Assembly: GCA_964390465.1 (NCBI GenBank)
Contig: CAYMIJ010000004.1
Coordinates: 124,001-188,000 of the forward strand
Source of the DNA: JADZAI01 sp964390465
GTDB lineage: Bacteria; Pseudomonadota; Alphaproteobacteria; Micropepsales; Micropepsaceae
Direction of reading: 5' to 3'
DNA length: 64,000 nucleotides
The position numbers were made by a program, and so were the translations under genes. The first letter of the stretch is position 1; the number at the start of each line of letters is the position of its first letter. A model generated the notes under the pieces. That model did no database searches and was not told where the DNA came from. It saw only the letters and a program-made list of their open reading frames with translations. Of the stretch, positions 16,805 to 24,947 are shown piece after piece.

Positions 16805-17146
16805 TTACGCCTGCCCGCCCTTCACAATTTCAGTCATGGTGATGCCAAGGCGTTCTTCGACGAGCACAACTTCGCCGCGCGCGACCAGACGGTCATTTAC
16901 ATAGATGTCGATGGCTTCACCGACCTTGCGGTCAAGCTCGACGACGGCACCGCGCCCAAGCTTCAAAAGCTGACTGACTTCCATCGCGGTCTTGCCAAGC
17001 ACAGCAGAGACGCTGACAGGCACATCGAACACCGCTTCCAGATCACCTGCTGTGCGGGGCTGATTACTGTCGTCCGGCTCAGGTATACCGTTCCCACTCA
17101 TAGTAGCGAGGTCGGGCAGATCAACGTCGTCAGTATCAGCCGTCAT
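16805..17146 (-). CDS. fliN: Flagellar switch protein FliN
   Basis: 113 aa. A disordered acidic N-terminal third leads into a C-terminal SpoA domain (about 38-113) with VSAVLGKTAMEVSQLLKLGRG and GEVVLVEERLGITMTEI. FliN forms the lower part of the C-ring and binds CheY~P and FliH. Its start overlaps the fliH stop by four bases. FliM is not in the window. Confidence 0.96.
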   Translation of the reverse strand: MTADTDDVDLPDLATMSGNGIPEPDDSNQPRTAGDLEAVFDVPVSVSAVLGKTAMEVSQLLKLGRGAVVELDRKVGEAIDIYVNDRLVARGEVVLVEERLGITMTEIVKGGQA

Positions 17147-17802
17147 GGTGTGGCCCCCGCCTGATTGGAAGTGGAATCCAGGATCGCGCTGGAAAAGCGC
17201 TCAACGATATGCGTGATGCGTGCAGCAATCTGATCGGCATGACGCTCGATGCCGCCATCAGGCCATTCCAGTCGACAATCTGCTACTGTCAGTGATGGAT
17301 CTGCAATGATTGTCACTCGCCCGCCAAAGCCGGCATCACTAGCCAAAGCGGTGAGGCGTTCACGGATGGCGCTGACATTCTGTGGCGGCAATCGCACGCT
17401 GATCTGCGCCTGCTGCGTGTTTTCGGCCAGGCATCTGGAGATGACATCCTCAATGACGTCTTGAGAGAAGTGGCTGAGCGCTACCCCGGCAATCGCCTTT
17501 GACGCGGCGAGAGCCGTTTCAACCGCTGTTGTCCGCGCTTCCGCTGTCATCGCGTCGATCGTGCCGAGGGCGGTCATGACTGCGCTGGCAATCTGTCCGA
17601 GCGCCATGGATTGAGACTGAGCCGCGATGGCTTCAAGAGAGCCACGCCCCTGATCATAGGCTGCCTGCCTTATGTTCTCGACTTCTTCAGGCGTGAAGAA
17701 GTTTTTGGCGCGAACTGACGATGAGCCACGGGCAGCCGAAGAACCGCCATCGAATTGGGCATCGAAGGTAAATTTGCGCGGACGAGTCTGCTGCGTTGTC
17801 AT
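17143..17802 (-). CDS. fliH: Flagellar assembly protein FliH (FlbE)
   Basis: 219 aa. The N-terminal part is polar, followed by a long Ala-rich helix and a C-terminal V-ATPase E-subunit-like domain (about 125-205). Conservation is weak, so the call rests on the place between fliG and fliN, the size and the fold. FliH is the stator that holds FliI at the C-ring. In Caulobacter this gene is flbE. Its start overlaps the fliG stop by one base. Confidence 0.85.
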   Translation of the reverse strand: MTTQQTRPRKFTFDAQFDGGSSAARGSSSVRAKNFFTPEEVENIRQAAYDQGRGSLEAIAAQSQSMALGQIASAVMTALGTIDAMTAEARTTAVETALAASKAIAGVALSHFSQDVIEDVISRCLAENTQQAQISVRLPPQNVSAIRERLTALASDAGFGGRVTIIADPSLTVADCRLEWPDGGIERHADQIAARITHIVERFSSAILDSTSNQAGATP

Positions 17803-18824
17803 CAGTAAACCAACTCGTCTTCGCTGTTGTTTCCGGCGAGCATGATCTCGCCCTTTGCTGCGAGGTCTTTCGCCACATTCACCATTGCCATCTGCGCCTC
17901 ATCCACGTCACGCAGACGTATCGGACCCATACCGGCCATATCTTCTTTCAGGATCTTGCCTGCCCGTTCGGACATGTTGGAGAAGAAGACATCGCGCACA
18001 GCGTCTGACGAACCCTTCAAGGCAATGCCTAGTTTGTCTTTTTCGATAGCGCGCAAAAGGGTCTGAATGGAGCCCGGATCAAGTTTGCCGAGGTCCTCAA
18101 ACGTAAACATAAGCGCTTTGATACGTTCAGCGGATTCACGGCTCTTTTCTTCCAGCGCGGTGATGAAGCGTCCTTCTGTCTGGCGATCGAAATTGTTGAA
18201 AATGTCGGCCATCATCTCGTGGCTGTCGCGCTTCTGGGTGCGCGCAAGGTTTGACATGAACTCGACGCGGAGCGTTTGTTCAACCTTGTCCAGAATGTCT
18301 TTTTGCACGGATTCCATCCGCAGCATGCGCTGAACGACTTCAAGAGCAAAATCTTCGGGAAGCGCTCCCAATACGCGCGCGGCATGTTCTGGCTTTATGC
18401 GTGAAAGAACGACGGCGACGGTTTGCGGGTATTCGTTTTTCAGATAGCTGGCGAGAACGGTCTCGTTCACATTGCCGAGTTTGTCCCACATCGTGCGCCC
18501 AGCGGGACCACGGATTTCCTCCATGACCGTTCCGACCCGATCTTGCGGCAGGAAGCGTGTCAGAAGGCGTTCGGTCGATTCAAAGGTGCCCAGCAGCGTG
18601 CCGGTTGAGGACATCTGGGATACGAACTCTATGAGCAGTTTTTCGACGACAGTTGCTGAGATTGTTCCCAGATTGGCCATGGTCTGGGAGATTTCCTTGA
18701 TCTCCTCGTCGTCGAACATCTTCCAGATGTGCGTTCCGTGTTCGTCCCCAAGTGACAGCAGAACAATGGCCGCCTTTTCGGGGCCTGATAGACTGCGGAC
18801 GTCTTCTTTGCCTTTGGATGCCAT
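17802..18824 (-). CDS. fliG: Flagellar motor switch protein FliG
   Basis: 340 aa from the ATG at 18824, five bases after the fliF stop; a GTG at 18851 would overlap fliF and is less likely. The three FliG domains are present. The N-terminal one binds FliF (AAIVLLSLGDEHG), the middle one has EYPQTVAVVLSRIKPEHAARVLGALP, and the C-terminal charged torque helix region carries MFTFEDLGKLD and LKGSSDAVRDVFFSNMSERA. It forms the rotor ring that meets MotA. Confidence 0.97.
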   Translation of the reverse strand: MASKGKEDVRSLSGPEKAAIVLLSLGDEHGTHIWKMFDDEEIKEISQTMANLGTISATVVEKLLIEFVSQMSSTGTLLGTFESTERLLTRFLPQDRVGTVMEEIRGPAGRTMWDKLGNVNETVLASYLKNEYPQTVAVVLSRIKPEHAARVLGALPEDFALEVVQRMLRMESVQKDILDKVEQTLRVEFMSNLARTQKRDSHEMMADIFNNFDRQTEGRFITALEEKSRESAERIKALMFTFEDLGKLDPGSIQTLLRAIEKDKLGIALKGSSDAVRDVFFSNMSERAGKILKEDMAGMGPIRLRDVDEAQMAMVNVAKDLAAKGEIMLAGNNSEDELVY

Positions 18825-18829
18825 GTGCG

Positions 18830-20533
18830 TCAGCCTGGATCGTGCATCCACTGCCGCATGATGGCGACAGCTTCTTCAGGATGCTTGCTGACGATTTCGC
18901 CGACCTTCTTGACGGATGATGCGCTCACCTGTCCGTCGACCTGCGCGATGTCGATCATACGCTCTGCTGAACCGATACGCGCACTGACTTCTGCCTGTGA
19001 AACAGACGACATGCCAGGAGCAGGCAGGGCGGCAGGCACCAGAACGCCATCCGGGCCAGCAACCATGACGGGCGGCGCGCTGCCAGGGAGGGCACCAGCG
19101 GGTGTGACCGCTGCGCCTGCAATAGCGATGGGCGCCAGTAGACGCTTTATCATCGGACGGAACACCAACAGGATCGCGAGCAAAGCAATCAAGGCCATGA
19201 CGCCCAGTTCCACCAGCTTCATAATGTCGGCCTTGGTCAGGCCGAGGAATGGCTGTTCTTCTGGTGTAAGGGTCTGCGCCTCTTCCTGCGCGAACTGCAT
19301 GTTGACCACCTGAAGGGAGTCGCCGCGCTTGTCGTCGATGCCGACCGCGCTGCGCACCAGTCCTTCGATTTTCTTCATATCCTCATCACTGCGTGCCTGA
19401 TAGGTGCGTGCACCACCTGCGTCGGCGTTCCAGTTGCCATCGACGGCGACAGCAACGGAAAGACGCTTAACCGCACCGCCATCCTTGGTCGTCGTTTCCT
19501 TCACCGACGAGATCTCATAATTCGTCGTTTCATCCGCCTGTGTGTTGGTTTCACGCGAGTTATCGCCGCCGCTACCGCCTGCTGCATTCGGGTCGGGAAG
19601 GTTGGTGCCGACAGTTACGGCATTGGCGCCGTTCTTGTTGGTGGCGTCGGCATTGGAACTGCGCGATGTGACCGAGCGGATGACCTGTCCGTCAGGATCG
19701 TACGTCGTCTTCTCACTGACCGATCGGTTGAAGTCGATGTCGGCGGCGACTTCAACACGCACGCGACCCGCGCCCACGACATTGGCGACGATGCCTTCAA
19801 CCTGGCGACGAATCCGGTCTTCGTATGCGGCGCGGCGCGCATCCAGCGCTGACTGGATGGCGGCCGAGCTGTCATCACCCTGGCCGCCTGCCAGCAGCTC
19901 GCCCTTTTCGTCCACAACGGTCACGCGCTGTGGTGACAGACCCTCCACGGCGCTCGCGATGAGATTGCGAACAGCCTCAACCTGATCTGGCGCCAGCCGT
20001 CCGCCGCGCACGCGTATGACCACGGCTGCCGTGGGTGCCGCAGCATTATCGGTAAACAGCTTGCGTTCCGGGATGGACAGGTGAACCTTGGCTTGTTCCA
20101 CACGGTCCAGCGAGCGGATGGTTCTGGCCAACTCGCCTTCCAGCGCGCGCTTTTTGTTGATGTCCTGCTGAAAGGATGTCACGCCCAGTGCATCCTGCTT
20201 GTCGAAAATCTCGTAGCCAACGCCGCCCCCCGCAGGAACGCCATCGCCGGCGAGTGTCATGCGCAATTTCAATGCCTGATCAGCGGGCACAAGGATTGTC
20301 GAGCCGTCGCCCTTCAGTTCATAAGAAACGTTCGCAGCTTCCAGACGCTGGACGACTTCGGAGCTGTCACGGGAATCGAGACCACTGAAGAGCAGGGCCA
20401 TCGGTTCCTGCGAAGCCCTGAGCGCGAGCCAGTAGAAGAGGGCGGCTGCGGCGAGCGTAACGCCCGCGATGGCAGCAAGGCGCCAGCCCATCAGAGATTT
20501 CATGACTTCCGGCACGCCGCGATGACCCCACAC
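18830..20533 (-). CDS. fliF: Flagellar MS-ring protein FliF
   Basis: 567 aa with two membrane helices, near residues 18-38 and 433-455, and a large periplasmic part that contains the YscJ-like ring-building motifs (PERKLFTDN, VEGLSPQRVTVVD). The cytoplasmic tail after the second helix binds FliG. The start is uncertain: a GTG at 20533 has an AGGT nine bases upstream, while a GTG at 20515 and an ATG at 20503 are also possible. It is the first gene of the operon leading to flbD, and a CtrA-like box lies upstream, as expected for an early (class II) flagellar gene. Confidence 0.96.
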   Translation of the reverse strand: MWGHRGVPEVMKSLMGWRLAAIAGVTLAAAALFYWLALRASQEPMALLFSGLDSRDSSEVVQRLEAANVSYELKGDGSTILVPADQALKLRMTLAGDGVPAGGGVGYEIFDKQDALGVTSFQQDINKKRALEGELARTIRSLDRVEQAKVHLSIPERKLFTDNAAAPTAAVVIRVRGGRLAPDQVEAVRNLIASAVEGLSPQRVTVVDEKGELLAGGQGDDSSAAIQSALDARRAAYEDRIRRQVEGIVANVVGAGRVRVEVAADIDFNRSVSEKTTYDPDGQVIRSVTSRSSNADATNKNGANAVTVGTNLPDPNAAGGSGGDNSRETNTQADETTNYEISSVKETTTKDGGAVKRLSVAVAVDGNWNADAGGARTYQARSDEDMKKIEGLVRSAVGIDDKRGDSLQVVNMQFAQEEAQTLTPEEQPFLGLTKADIMKLVELGVMALIALLAILLVFRPMIKRLLAPIAIAGAAVTPAGALPGSAPPVMVAGPDGVLVPAALPAPGMSSVSQAEVSARIGSAERMIDIAQVDGQVSASSVKKVGEIVSKHPEEAVAIMRQWMHDPG

Positions 20534-20583
20534 GTTCGCGCACCTGCTTCGGATGGCGCGCTAGGCAAGATTTGCCGGTGGGC

Positions 20584-20599
20584 GTAAACGCCTGCTTAA
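20584..20599 (-). promoter_or_regulatory. CtrA-like box upstream of fliF
   Basis: On the minus strand TTAAGCAGGCGTTTAC matches TTAA-N7-TTAAC with one mismatch. It lies 51 bases upstream of the longest fliF start. The Caulobacter fliF promoter has a CtrA box in an equivalent place. Confidence 0.55.
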
Positions 20600-20640
20600 C
20601 AACAAGCACAAAAAAGATAAAAACTGTTCACATCTGCTCA

Positions 20641-20670
20641 TAAAACAAAAAGGGAGCCGCGAGGGCTCCC
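20641..20670 (-). terminator. Rho-independent terminator of sciP
   Basis: On the minus strand GGGAGCC and GGCTCCC form a seven-pair stem with a five-base loop, followed by TTTTTGTTTT. It starts 28 bases beyond the sciP stop and isolates sciP from the fliF operon. Confidence 0.88.
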
Positions 20671-20697
20671 CGTATTCCCAGCAGTCGCACCCCTGTT

Positions 20698-20964
20698 TCA
20701 GGCGCGATACTGCTGAATGCGTGTCGTGCGCAGACCTGCGAGCCCATGTCGGTCGATTGCCTTCTGCCAGGCAATGAATTCTTCCACGGTGAGCGTATAA
20801 CGGTTGCACGCCTCTTCCAGGCTGAGAAGGCCGCCACGCACGGCTGCCACGACCTCGGCCTTGCGGCGGATCACCCAGCGCTTGGTGTCCGGTGGTGGCA
20901 ACTCGGCAATTGACAGCGGTGCGCCGTCCGGACCGATCACATAGCTTACGCGTGCTTCGCTCAT
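20698..20964 (-). CDS. sciP: CtrA inhibitor SciP (DUF1153)
   Basis: 88 aa from the ATG at 20964. The text GPDGAPLSIAELPPPDTKRW followed by RRKAEVVAAVRGGLLSLEEAC is the DUF1153 hallmark, and a helix-turn-helix fills the C-terminal two thirds (YTLTVEEFIAWQKA). In Caulobacter SciP binds CtrA and blocks its recruitment of RNA polymerase in swarmer cells. The gene stands alone between fliF and flgE with its own terminator. A CtrA-like sequence lies about 60-70 bases upstream, which would give negative feedback. Confidence 0.93.
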   Translation of the reverse strand: MSEARVSYVIGPDGAPLSIAELPPPDTKRWVIRRKAEVVAAVRGGLLSLEEACNRYTLTVEEFIAWQKAIDRHGLAGLRTTRIQQYRA

Positions 20965-21022
20965 CACAACCCCACTGCGTCCTTTTGGCCGCTCGTTATG
21001 GTGTGACAGTAAGGCAAAGCCG

Positions 21023-21037
21023 TTTAGCCAGACTTAA
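21023..21037. promoter_or_regulatory. CtrA-like box upstream of sciP
   Basis: TTTAGCCAGACTTAA matches TTAA-N7-TTAA with one mismatch in the first half. It lies 59 bases upstream of the sciP start. Single-mismatch boxes occur by chance, so this is only suggestive. Confidence 0.35.
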
Positions 21038-21082
21038 AGCAGCTCATAAAAATGCGGCGAAACCTGCATAAAAGAATGACCT

Positions 21083-21120
21083 CAAAAAGAAGTTCGCCGT
21101 TCCGGAATGAAACGGCGAAC
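21083..21120 (-). terminator. Rho-independent terminator after flgE
   Basis: A perfect ten-pair stem, GTTCGCCGTT with AACGGCGAAC and a nine-base loop, is followed on the minus strand by TTCTTTTTG. It starts 24 bases past the flgE stop and ends the fliK-flgD-flgE operon. Confidence 0.9.
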
Positions 21121-21143
21121 GCAGGAAGCTTAATAAAATGCGG

Positions 21144-22445
21144 CTATCTCTTAATGCTCAGCATTTCCTGGAGCATCGTATCCGCGGTGGTGATGATGCG
21201 TGTCGCCGCCGAATAGGCGCGCTGTGTGGTGATCATGTCCGTGAACTCTTTGGCGAGATCGACAGTGGACGCTTCAAGTGTGGTCGCAGAAAGTTTGCCC
21301 GCGCCACCCGTATTGGTTGCGTTCAGTGTCACCGGCCCGGATTCTTCGCTGACCCGATAGACATTGGCGTTAAGTGCCGTCAGTCCATCAGGGTTGGGGA
21401 AGGTCGCAAGCGGCAGCTTGTAGACTTTGCGCTGAATGCCATTGTCGAACACGGCCGTCACATAACCATCTGGGTTGATGCTCACACCCGCCACATTGCC
21501 AAACACTGCGCCATTGATGCTGGTGGAGCTGACAGCTGATGCCGTTTCAAACTGCGTCACACCGCCAGCCTGACCTGGTGTCCCGAAATTCAGGGTAAAG
21601 TTCTGTGATGCAAGACCGGATGCCGCAGCCCAGGGAATGGTAATGGTCGGTGCCGTTGCAGGCGTGGCGATGGTGCCATTGGTGTTGAAAGAGATCGTGC
21701 CCTGACCGATGGGATTGCTGGTTGCACCACCAATATTGGCCACCGGACCATCATAGATCGCCTCATAGCTCCATGCATTTGCGCCGGTCTTGATGAAGGC
21801 GAGGCGGATGGGCTGCACACCACCCTGACTGTCATAGACCTCAATGGTGCGCTGGAATGATGCCGTTTGCGTACCCGCAGCGATGGAGCCCGCCACATAA
21901 CCAGGCACAGCCGTCGTACTCGCCTGAAGGTTGGCTCGCAGTGTGACCGAAGATGTGGCTTCTGCAGTGCCGGTAAGGCTGGCCAGGCTGATCGGCGAAA
22001 GCGAGGATGTGTTGGATGGAATCTGACCCGTTGAATCGAGCTTCCAGCCCATCAGATAGAAGCCCTGCACATTGCGCAGGTTACCTTCCTTGTCGGGAGA
22101 AAACGATCCGGCGCGGGTGTAGTACATGCCGGCATTTCCCGCGCTGACTTGCGGAAGCTTATTCACGACGAAGAAGCCCTGGCCGCTGATGCCGAGATCT
22201 GTATTGGACTCGGTATTCTGAATGAGGCCCTGCGTATTCACGCGCTGCTGGGTGTCGGTCTTGACGCCGCCTGTGGAAAACGTGCCCGCAGGCGTGTCGC
22301 GCGTCAGCAAGGTTTCAAACTGGGCGACGGACGCCTTGTAGCCAACAGTGTTGACATTGGCGATGTTGTTGGAAGAAACGCCAAGCGCGCGCGAATTGGC
22401 GGCAAGGCTCGACACGCCCGTAAACAGGGCACCGTAAAGACTCAT
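21144..22445 (-). CDS. flgE: Flagellar hook protein FlgE
   Basis: 433 aa from the ATG at 22445 (MSLYGALFTGVSSL), the usual hook start; a TTG five codons upstream is not needed. The N-terminal rod motif SSNNIANVNTVGYKAS and the C-terminal heptad region DLAKEFTDMITTQRAYSAATR with TADTMLQEML are typical of hook and rod proteins. The middle holds the D1-D2 beta domains. It is exported by the type III apparatus and forms the universal joint. It is the last gene of the fliK-flgD-flgE unit, 94 bases after flgD. Confidence 0.96.
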   Translation of the reverse strand: MSLYGALFTGVSSLAANSRALGVSSNNIANVNTVGYKASVAQFETLLTRDTPAGTFSTGGVKTDTQQRVNTQGLIQNTESNTDLGISGQGFFVVNKLPQVSAGNAGMYYTRAGSFSPDKEGNLRNVQGFYLMGWKLDSTGQIPSNTSSLSPISLASLTGTAEATSSVTLRANLQASTTAVPGYVAGSIAAGTQTASFQRTIEVYDSQGGVQPIRLAFIKTGANAWSYEAIYDGPVANIGGATSNPIGQGTISFNTNGTIATPATAPTITIPWAAASGLASQNFTLNFGTPGQAGGVTQFETASAVSSTSINGAVFGNVAGVSINPDGYVTAVFDNGIQRKVYKLPLATFPNPDGLTALNANVYRVSEESGPVTLNATNTGGAGKLSATTLEASTVDLAKEFTDMITTQRAYSAATRIITTADTMLQEMLSIKR

Positions 22446-22539
22446 GTGAAAGATCCCCAACCTCCGCAGGGCGCGCTTTGCACTGCCCCCGGCCTTTTTT
22501 GTTCATGCGTCTCCATTTTGGAGCCGCCGATAGGGTGTG

Positions 22540-23196
22540 TCAGACCGTGCTTTCGCGGACCGACTGAAGATCCTCGATCTTAAGCTTCAAACCATTAACA
22601 AGAAGCATCACGCTGCCATTGGTCATCTCTGCGCCGGTCACACGGCCTGATGACTTGAGCACGGCATCGAGTTGACGTCCGCCTGCATCTGTTGCGCTGA
22701 CAACGAGCTGATAGACGCCATCTGGTGCCGTGCCGCCGCCTGTCATGCGCCCATCCCATGTGACGCTGTTTGCTCCTTTGGCGATGGGACCTGCAGCCGT
22801 GTAAACGGTTTTGCCCGAGGAATCCTTCACCGTCAGAATAGCCTGATTAGCGTCGCCAGGCAGTTCATAGGACCATTCTGCCTGGCCGTTCGTGAGAGCA
22901 GCCTTGTCCGTCGTCGCCGTCACATCGCGCCCAATATAGGAGGTCGCGGTGTTCAGGCCGCTTGTCTTTTGTAGCGCGATGAGGGTTTCCAGATTCTTGT
23001 TGGTGTAGATTCCCTGCTCAACCGACGAATACTGAACCAGCTGCTGAGTAAACTCAGATGGGTCCATAGGCTTCATCGGATCCTGGTGCTGAAGCTGCGC
23101 CGTCAGGAGTTTGAGAAACGTATCGTAATTGCCGGCCAGAGACTTGGCCGACTTTGATGATTGTGCTGCTGCAGCGGTTGCTGAACTGACGTCCAT
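22540..23196 (-). CDS. flgD: Flagellar hook cap protein FlgD
   Basis: 218 aa. The N-terminal signature DTFLKLLTAQLQHQDPMKPMD with FTQQLVQYSSVEQG is diagnostic for FlgD. The C-terminal half contains a FlgD Ig-like and Tudor-like domain (SYELPGDANQAILTVKDSSG). It caps the growing hook and directs FlgE polymerisation. The gap to fliK is 17 bases, so they are co-transcribed. Confidence 0.96.
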   Translation of the reverse strand: MDVSSATAAAAQSSKSAKSLAGNYDTFLKLLTAQLQHQDPMKPMDPSEFTQQLVQYSSVEQGIYTNKNLETLIALQKTSGLNTATSYIGRDVTATTDKAALTNGQAEWSYELPGDANQAILTVKDSSGKTVYTAAGPIAKGANSVTWDGRMTGGGTAPDGVYQLVVSATDAGGRQLDAVLKSSGRVTGAEMTNGSVMLLVNGLKLKIEDLQSVRESTV

Positions 23197-23213
23197 GATT
23201 GTCGTCTCCAGAG

Positions 23214-24575
23214 TCAGATGCTGATGTCAATCAGGCCGGAAGGCCATGTTATTGTTGTGGTGCTTCCTTCGGGCTCATTGGCCAGCGACACGAAAGCTCT
23301 GCCGTGATCTGAGCGGAAGCCGTCACCAGAAAAATGATGCGCCGGGCCACTCCCACCCCCCGATAGGGAAAATGAAAGCGCGTTGTCAGCGAGATTAACG
23401 CCTACGTCGCGCAGCGCATTTTCAAGTGCGGTGCCTTCTCTCTTCAGCAGTTCAAAAGCAGCCGGGTTTTCAGCCTGGAAAACAGCACGTATGCGTCCGT
23501 CTTCTGCAGTTTCAAGCTTAACGTCGATCTTACCCAGTTCAGCCGGGTCGAGCCGCACTTCAAGTGTGCGCGCGCCGTTCTCTTTCGTTGTGACACGCAT
23601 GGCGACAACGGGCATTACGCCGGCGTGCAGACCGTCTGAGGCTGATGGGAGTTTTATCCGGATCTCAGTCGCGCGTTGCAGGCTTGACGTGTCGTTTGAC
23701 AGAGCTGGTGTTTCAGGCGGCACGCTTTTGCTATCTGAGGTGTCTGCTGACGCATAGCCATTGGCCTTGAGTGCGCTGGCCGGGTCGGCGGGCGCGGTCG
23801 TGGCTGCTCTTGGATCGTGCGTTCCGTGGGGCGCTGCTGTTTTTACAGCTGGACTGCTGGGATCATTAGCGGAAACAGCAAGGTTGGTGTCTTCGGGCGC
23901 TTTCTTTTTTGCGGCCTTATGGCCACCCTTTTCAAGACCTGGATCTGACGTCAATATCTTGCGCTTGAAGCCAGTCGTTTCGGTTTTGCCATCGCCTGTT
24001 GCATTCGTAGAGGTCTTGGGTGCGTTCAGATCCAGCCACGCATTACCTTGATGTCTGGATAGGTCTGATGCTGTTTTTTCTTCGAGGCGATCTGCGGCCG
24101 TACTGTCACCCGGGATATTGGTGTTGGGGGGATTGGCTTCGGCCAGCCGCATGAGATGCGCTGAGGTGGCTGACTTGCCAGAGGGCCCTATGATAGATCC
24201 CTTTGCCAGTGGCTTCAAAGGTGCGCTCAGCTTAGCGACTTCGAACCCTTTCAGGTCTGGTTCAGCCGTGTGGGGATGATCGGTGTGAGGCCCGTTAGGG
24301 CCTGGCTGGCGTTTTTTTTCAGCCGCCGGGGTGGCGTTTTTACCGGACGGTTTTTTCGCCGCAACCATGGCCCCGCTGTCATCGGGATCGCCAAGAGGCA
24401 CGTCGTGCGCCATCGTGTCGGTCTTTTTGGCTTTGAGGCCGGGCTTTGTATGAACGGGTGCGCCAGTATGCTCCAGCAACGCGCTGAAACGGCCATCAAT
24501 GGCAGCCCCGGATTTTTTCTCGTGTGGTGAACTGTTCTCAGCCAGCTTGTCAGCTGAGGTGAGAAAGCTCGCCAT
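23214..24575 (-). CDS. fliK: Flagellar hook-length control protein FliK
   Basis: 453 aa from the ATG at 24575. The N-terminal two thirds is low-complexity and rich in Ala, Ser, Lys, Pro and Thr, as in the ruler part of FliK. The C-terminal Flg_hook domain (about 340-430) has LEVRLDPAELGKIDVKLE and ALRDVGVNLADNALSFSL. Earlier in-frame ATGs at 24602 and 24614 exist. The sigma-54 promoter at 24617-24632 would start transcription near 24606, which favours 24575. No good ribosome site precedes any of the three. FliK measures the hook and switches export to filament substrates. Confidence 0.88.
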   Translation of the reverse strand: MASFLTSADKLAENSSPHEKKSGAAIDGRFSALLEHTGAPVHTKPGLKAKKTDTMAHDVPLGDPDDSGAMVAAKKPSGKNATPAAEKKRQPGPNGPHTDHPHTAEPDLKGFEVAKLSAPLKPLAKGSIIGPSGKSATSAHLMRLAEANPPNTNIPGDSTAADRLEEKTASDLSRHQGNAWLDLNAPKTSTNATGDGKTETTGFKRKILTSDPGLEKGGHKAAKKKAPEDTNLAVSANDPSSPAVKTAAPHGTHDPRAATTAPADPASALKANGYASADTSDSKSVPPETPALSNDTSSLQRATEIRIKLPSASDGLHAGVMPVVAMRVTTKENGARTLEVRLDPAELGKIDVKLETAEDGRIRAVFQAENPAAFELLKREGTALENALRDVGVNLADNALSFSLSGGGSGPAHHFSGDGFRSDHGRAFVSLANEPEGSTTTITWPSGLIDISI

Positions 24576-24616
24576 GTTGAAATTGGTTTGTGAAATCCCC
24601 ATCAGGAAAAGCATGC

Positions 24617-24632
24617 TGCAATGGTCAGGCCA
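24617..24632 (-). promoter_or_regulatory. Sigma-54 promoter (-24/-12) for fliK-flgD-flgE
   Basis: TGGCCTGACCATTGCA on the minus strand fits the sigma-54 consensus TGGCAC-N5-TTGCA, with the essential GG and GC ten bases apart. It differs at one base from the divergent plus-strand element 130 bases away. FlbD, encoded 8 kb downstream on the same strand, is the likely activator. Confidence 0.75.
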
Positions 24633-24761
24633 GACGAAATAGTCTCTCAAAACCGCGCTTTCTGGGGGTCTGCTGCACGTCGCATGTGAAGAAGCAGGCA
24701 GATATTGCAGCCCGCGCGATACAATTTGCCCTATTGACCTCATGCTGTGCGATCACGCGAG

Positions 24762-24777
24762 TGGCCTCACCATTGCA
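24762..24777 (+). promoter_or_regulatory. Sigma-54 promoter (-24/-12) for flgK-flgL
   Basis: TGGCCTCACCATTGCA has GG-N10-GC spacing and matches the sigma-54 consensus at TGGC and TTGCA. It predicts a transcript start near 24788, leaving a leader of about 155 bases before flgK. Confidence 0.75.
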
Positions 24778-24788
24778 GGGCTTTGATC

Positions 24789-24947
24789 ATGATGAGGAGA
24801 AGCCCACATCGTGTGAGGGCACTGACGTTGGAAATCCGCGTCTTTGGCCCCAATGACTGCGCTGCTTTCAGCGCGCAGGGCGGCAGATTCGTGCCTGCAG
24901 AGGCATTTTCTGCCGGGCAATTTCTGCCGATCAGGGCTCTATCATGA
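24789..24947 (+). CDS. Possible leader ORF translationally coupled to flgK
   Basis: An open frame of 52 codons fills the flgK leader and ends in TGA that overlaps the flgK ATG (ATGA). The ATG at 24789 falls at the predicted sigma-54 transcript start, so translation more likely begins later, for example at the in-frame GTG at 24813, which has an AGGAG upstream. The product (with the stretch LEIRVFGPNDC) matches nothing I recognise. It could be a real small protein, a coupling leader, or chance. Confidence 0.3.
   Translation: MMRRSPHRVRALTLEIRVFGPNDCAAFSAQGGRFVPAEAFSAGQFLPIRALS

Noticed and set aside
22446..22539. A sigma-54 promoter for flgE
   Set aside because: A GG-N10-GC spacing occurs, but the flanking bases do not resemble TGGC or TTGC. 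flgE is more simply read as part of the fliK-flgD transcript.
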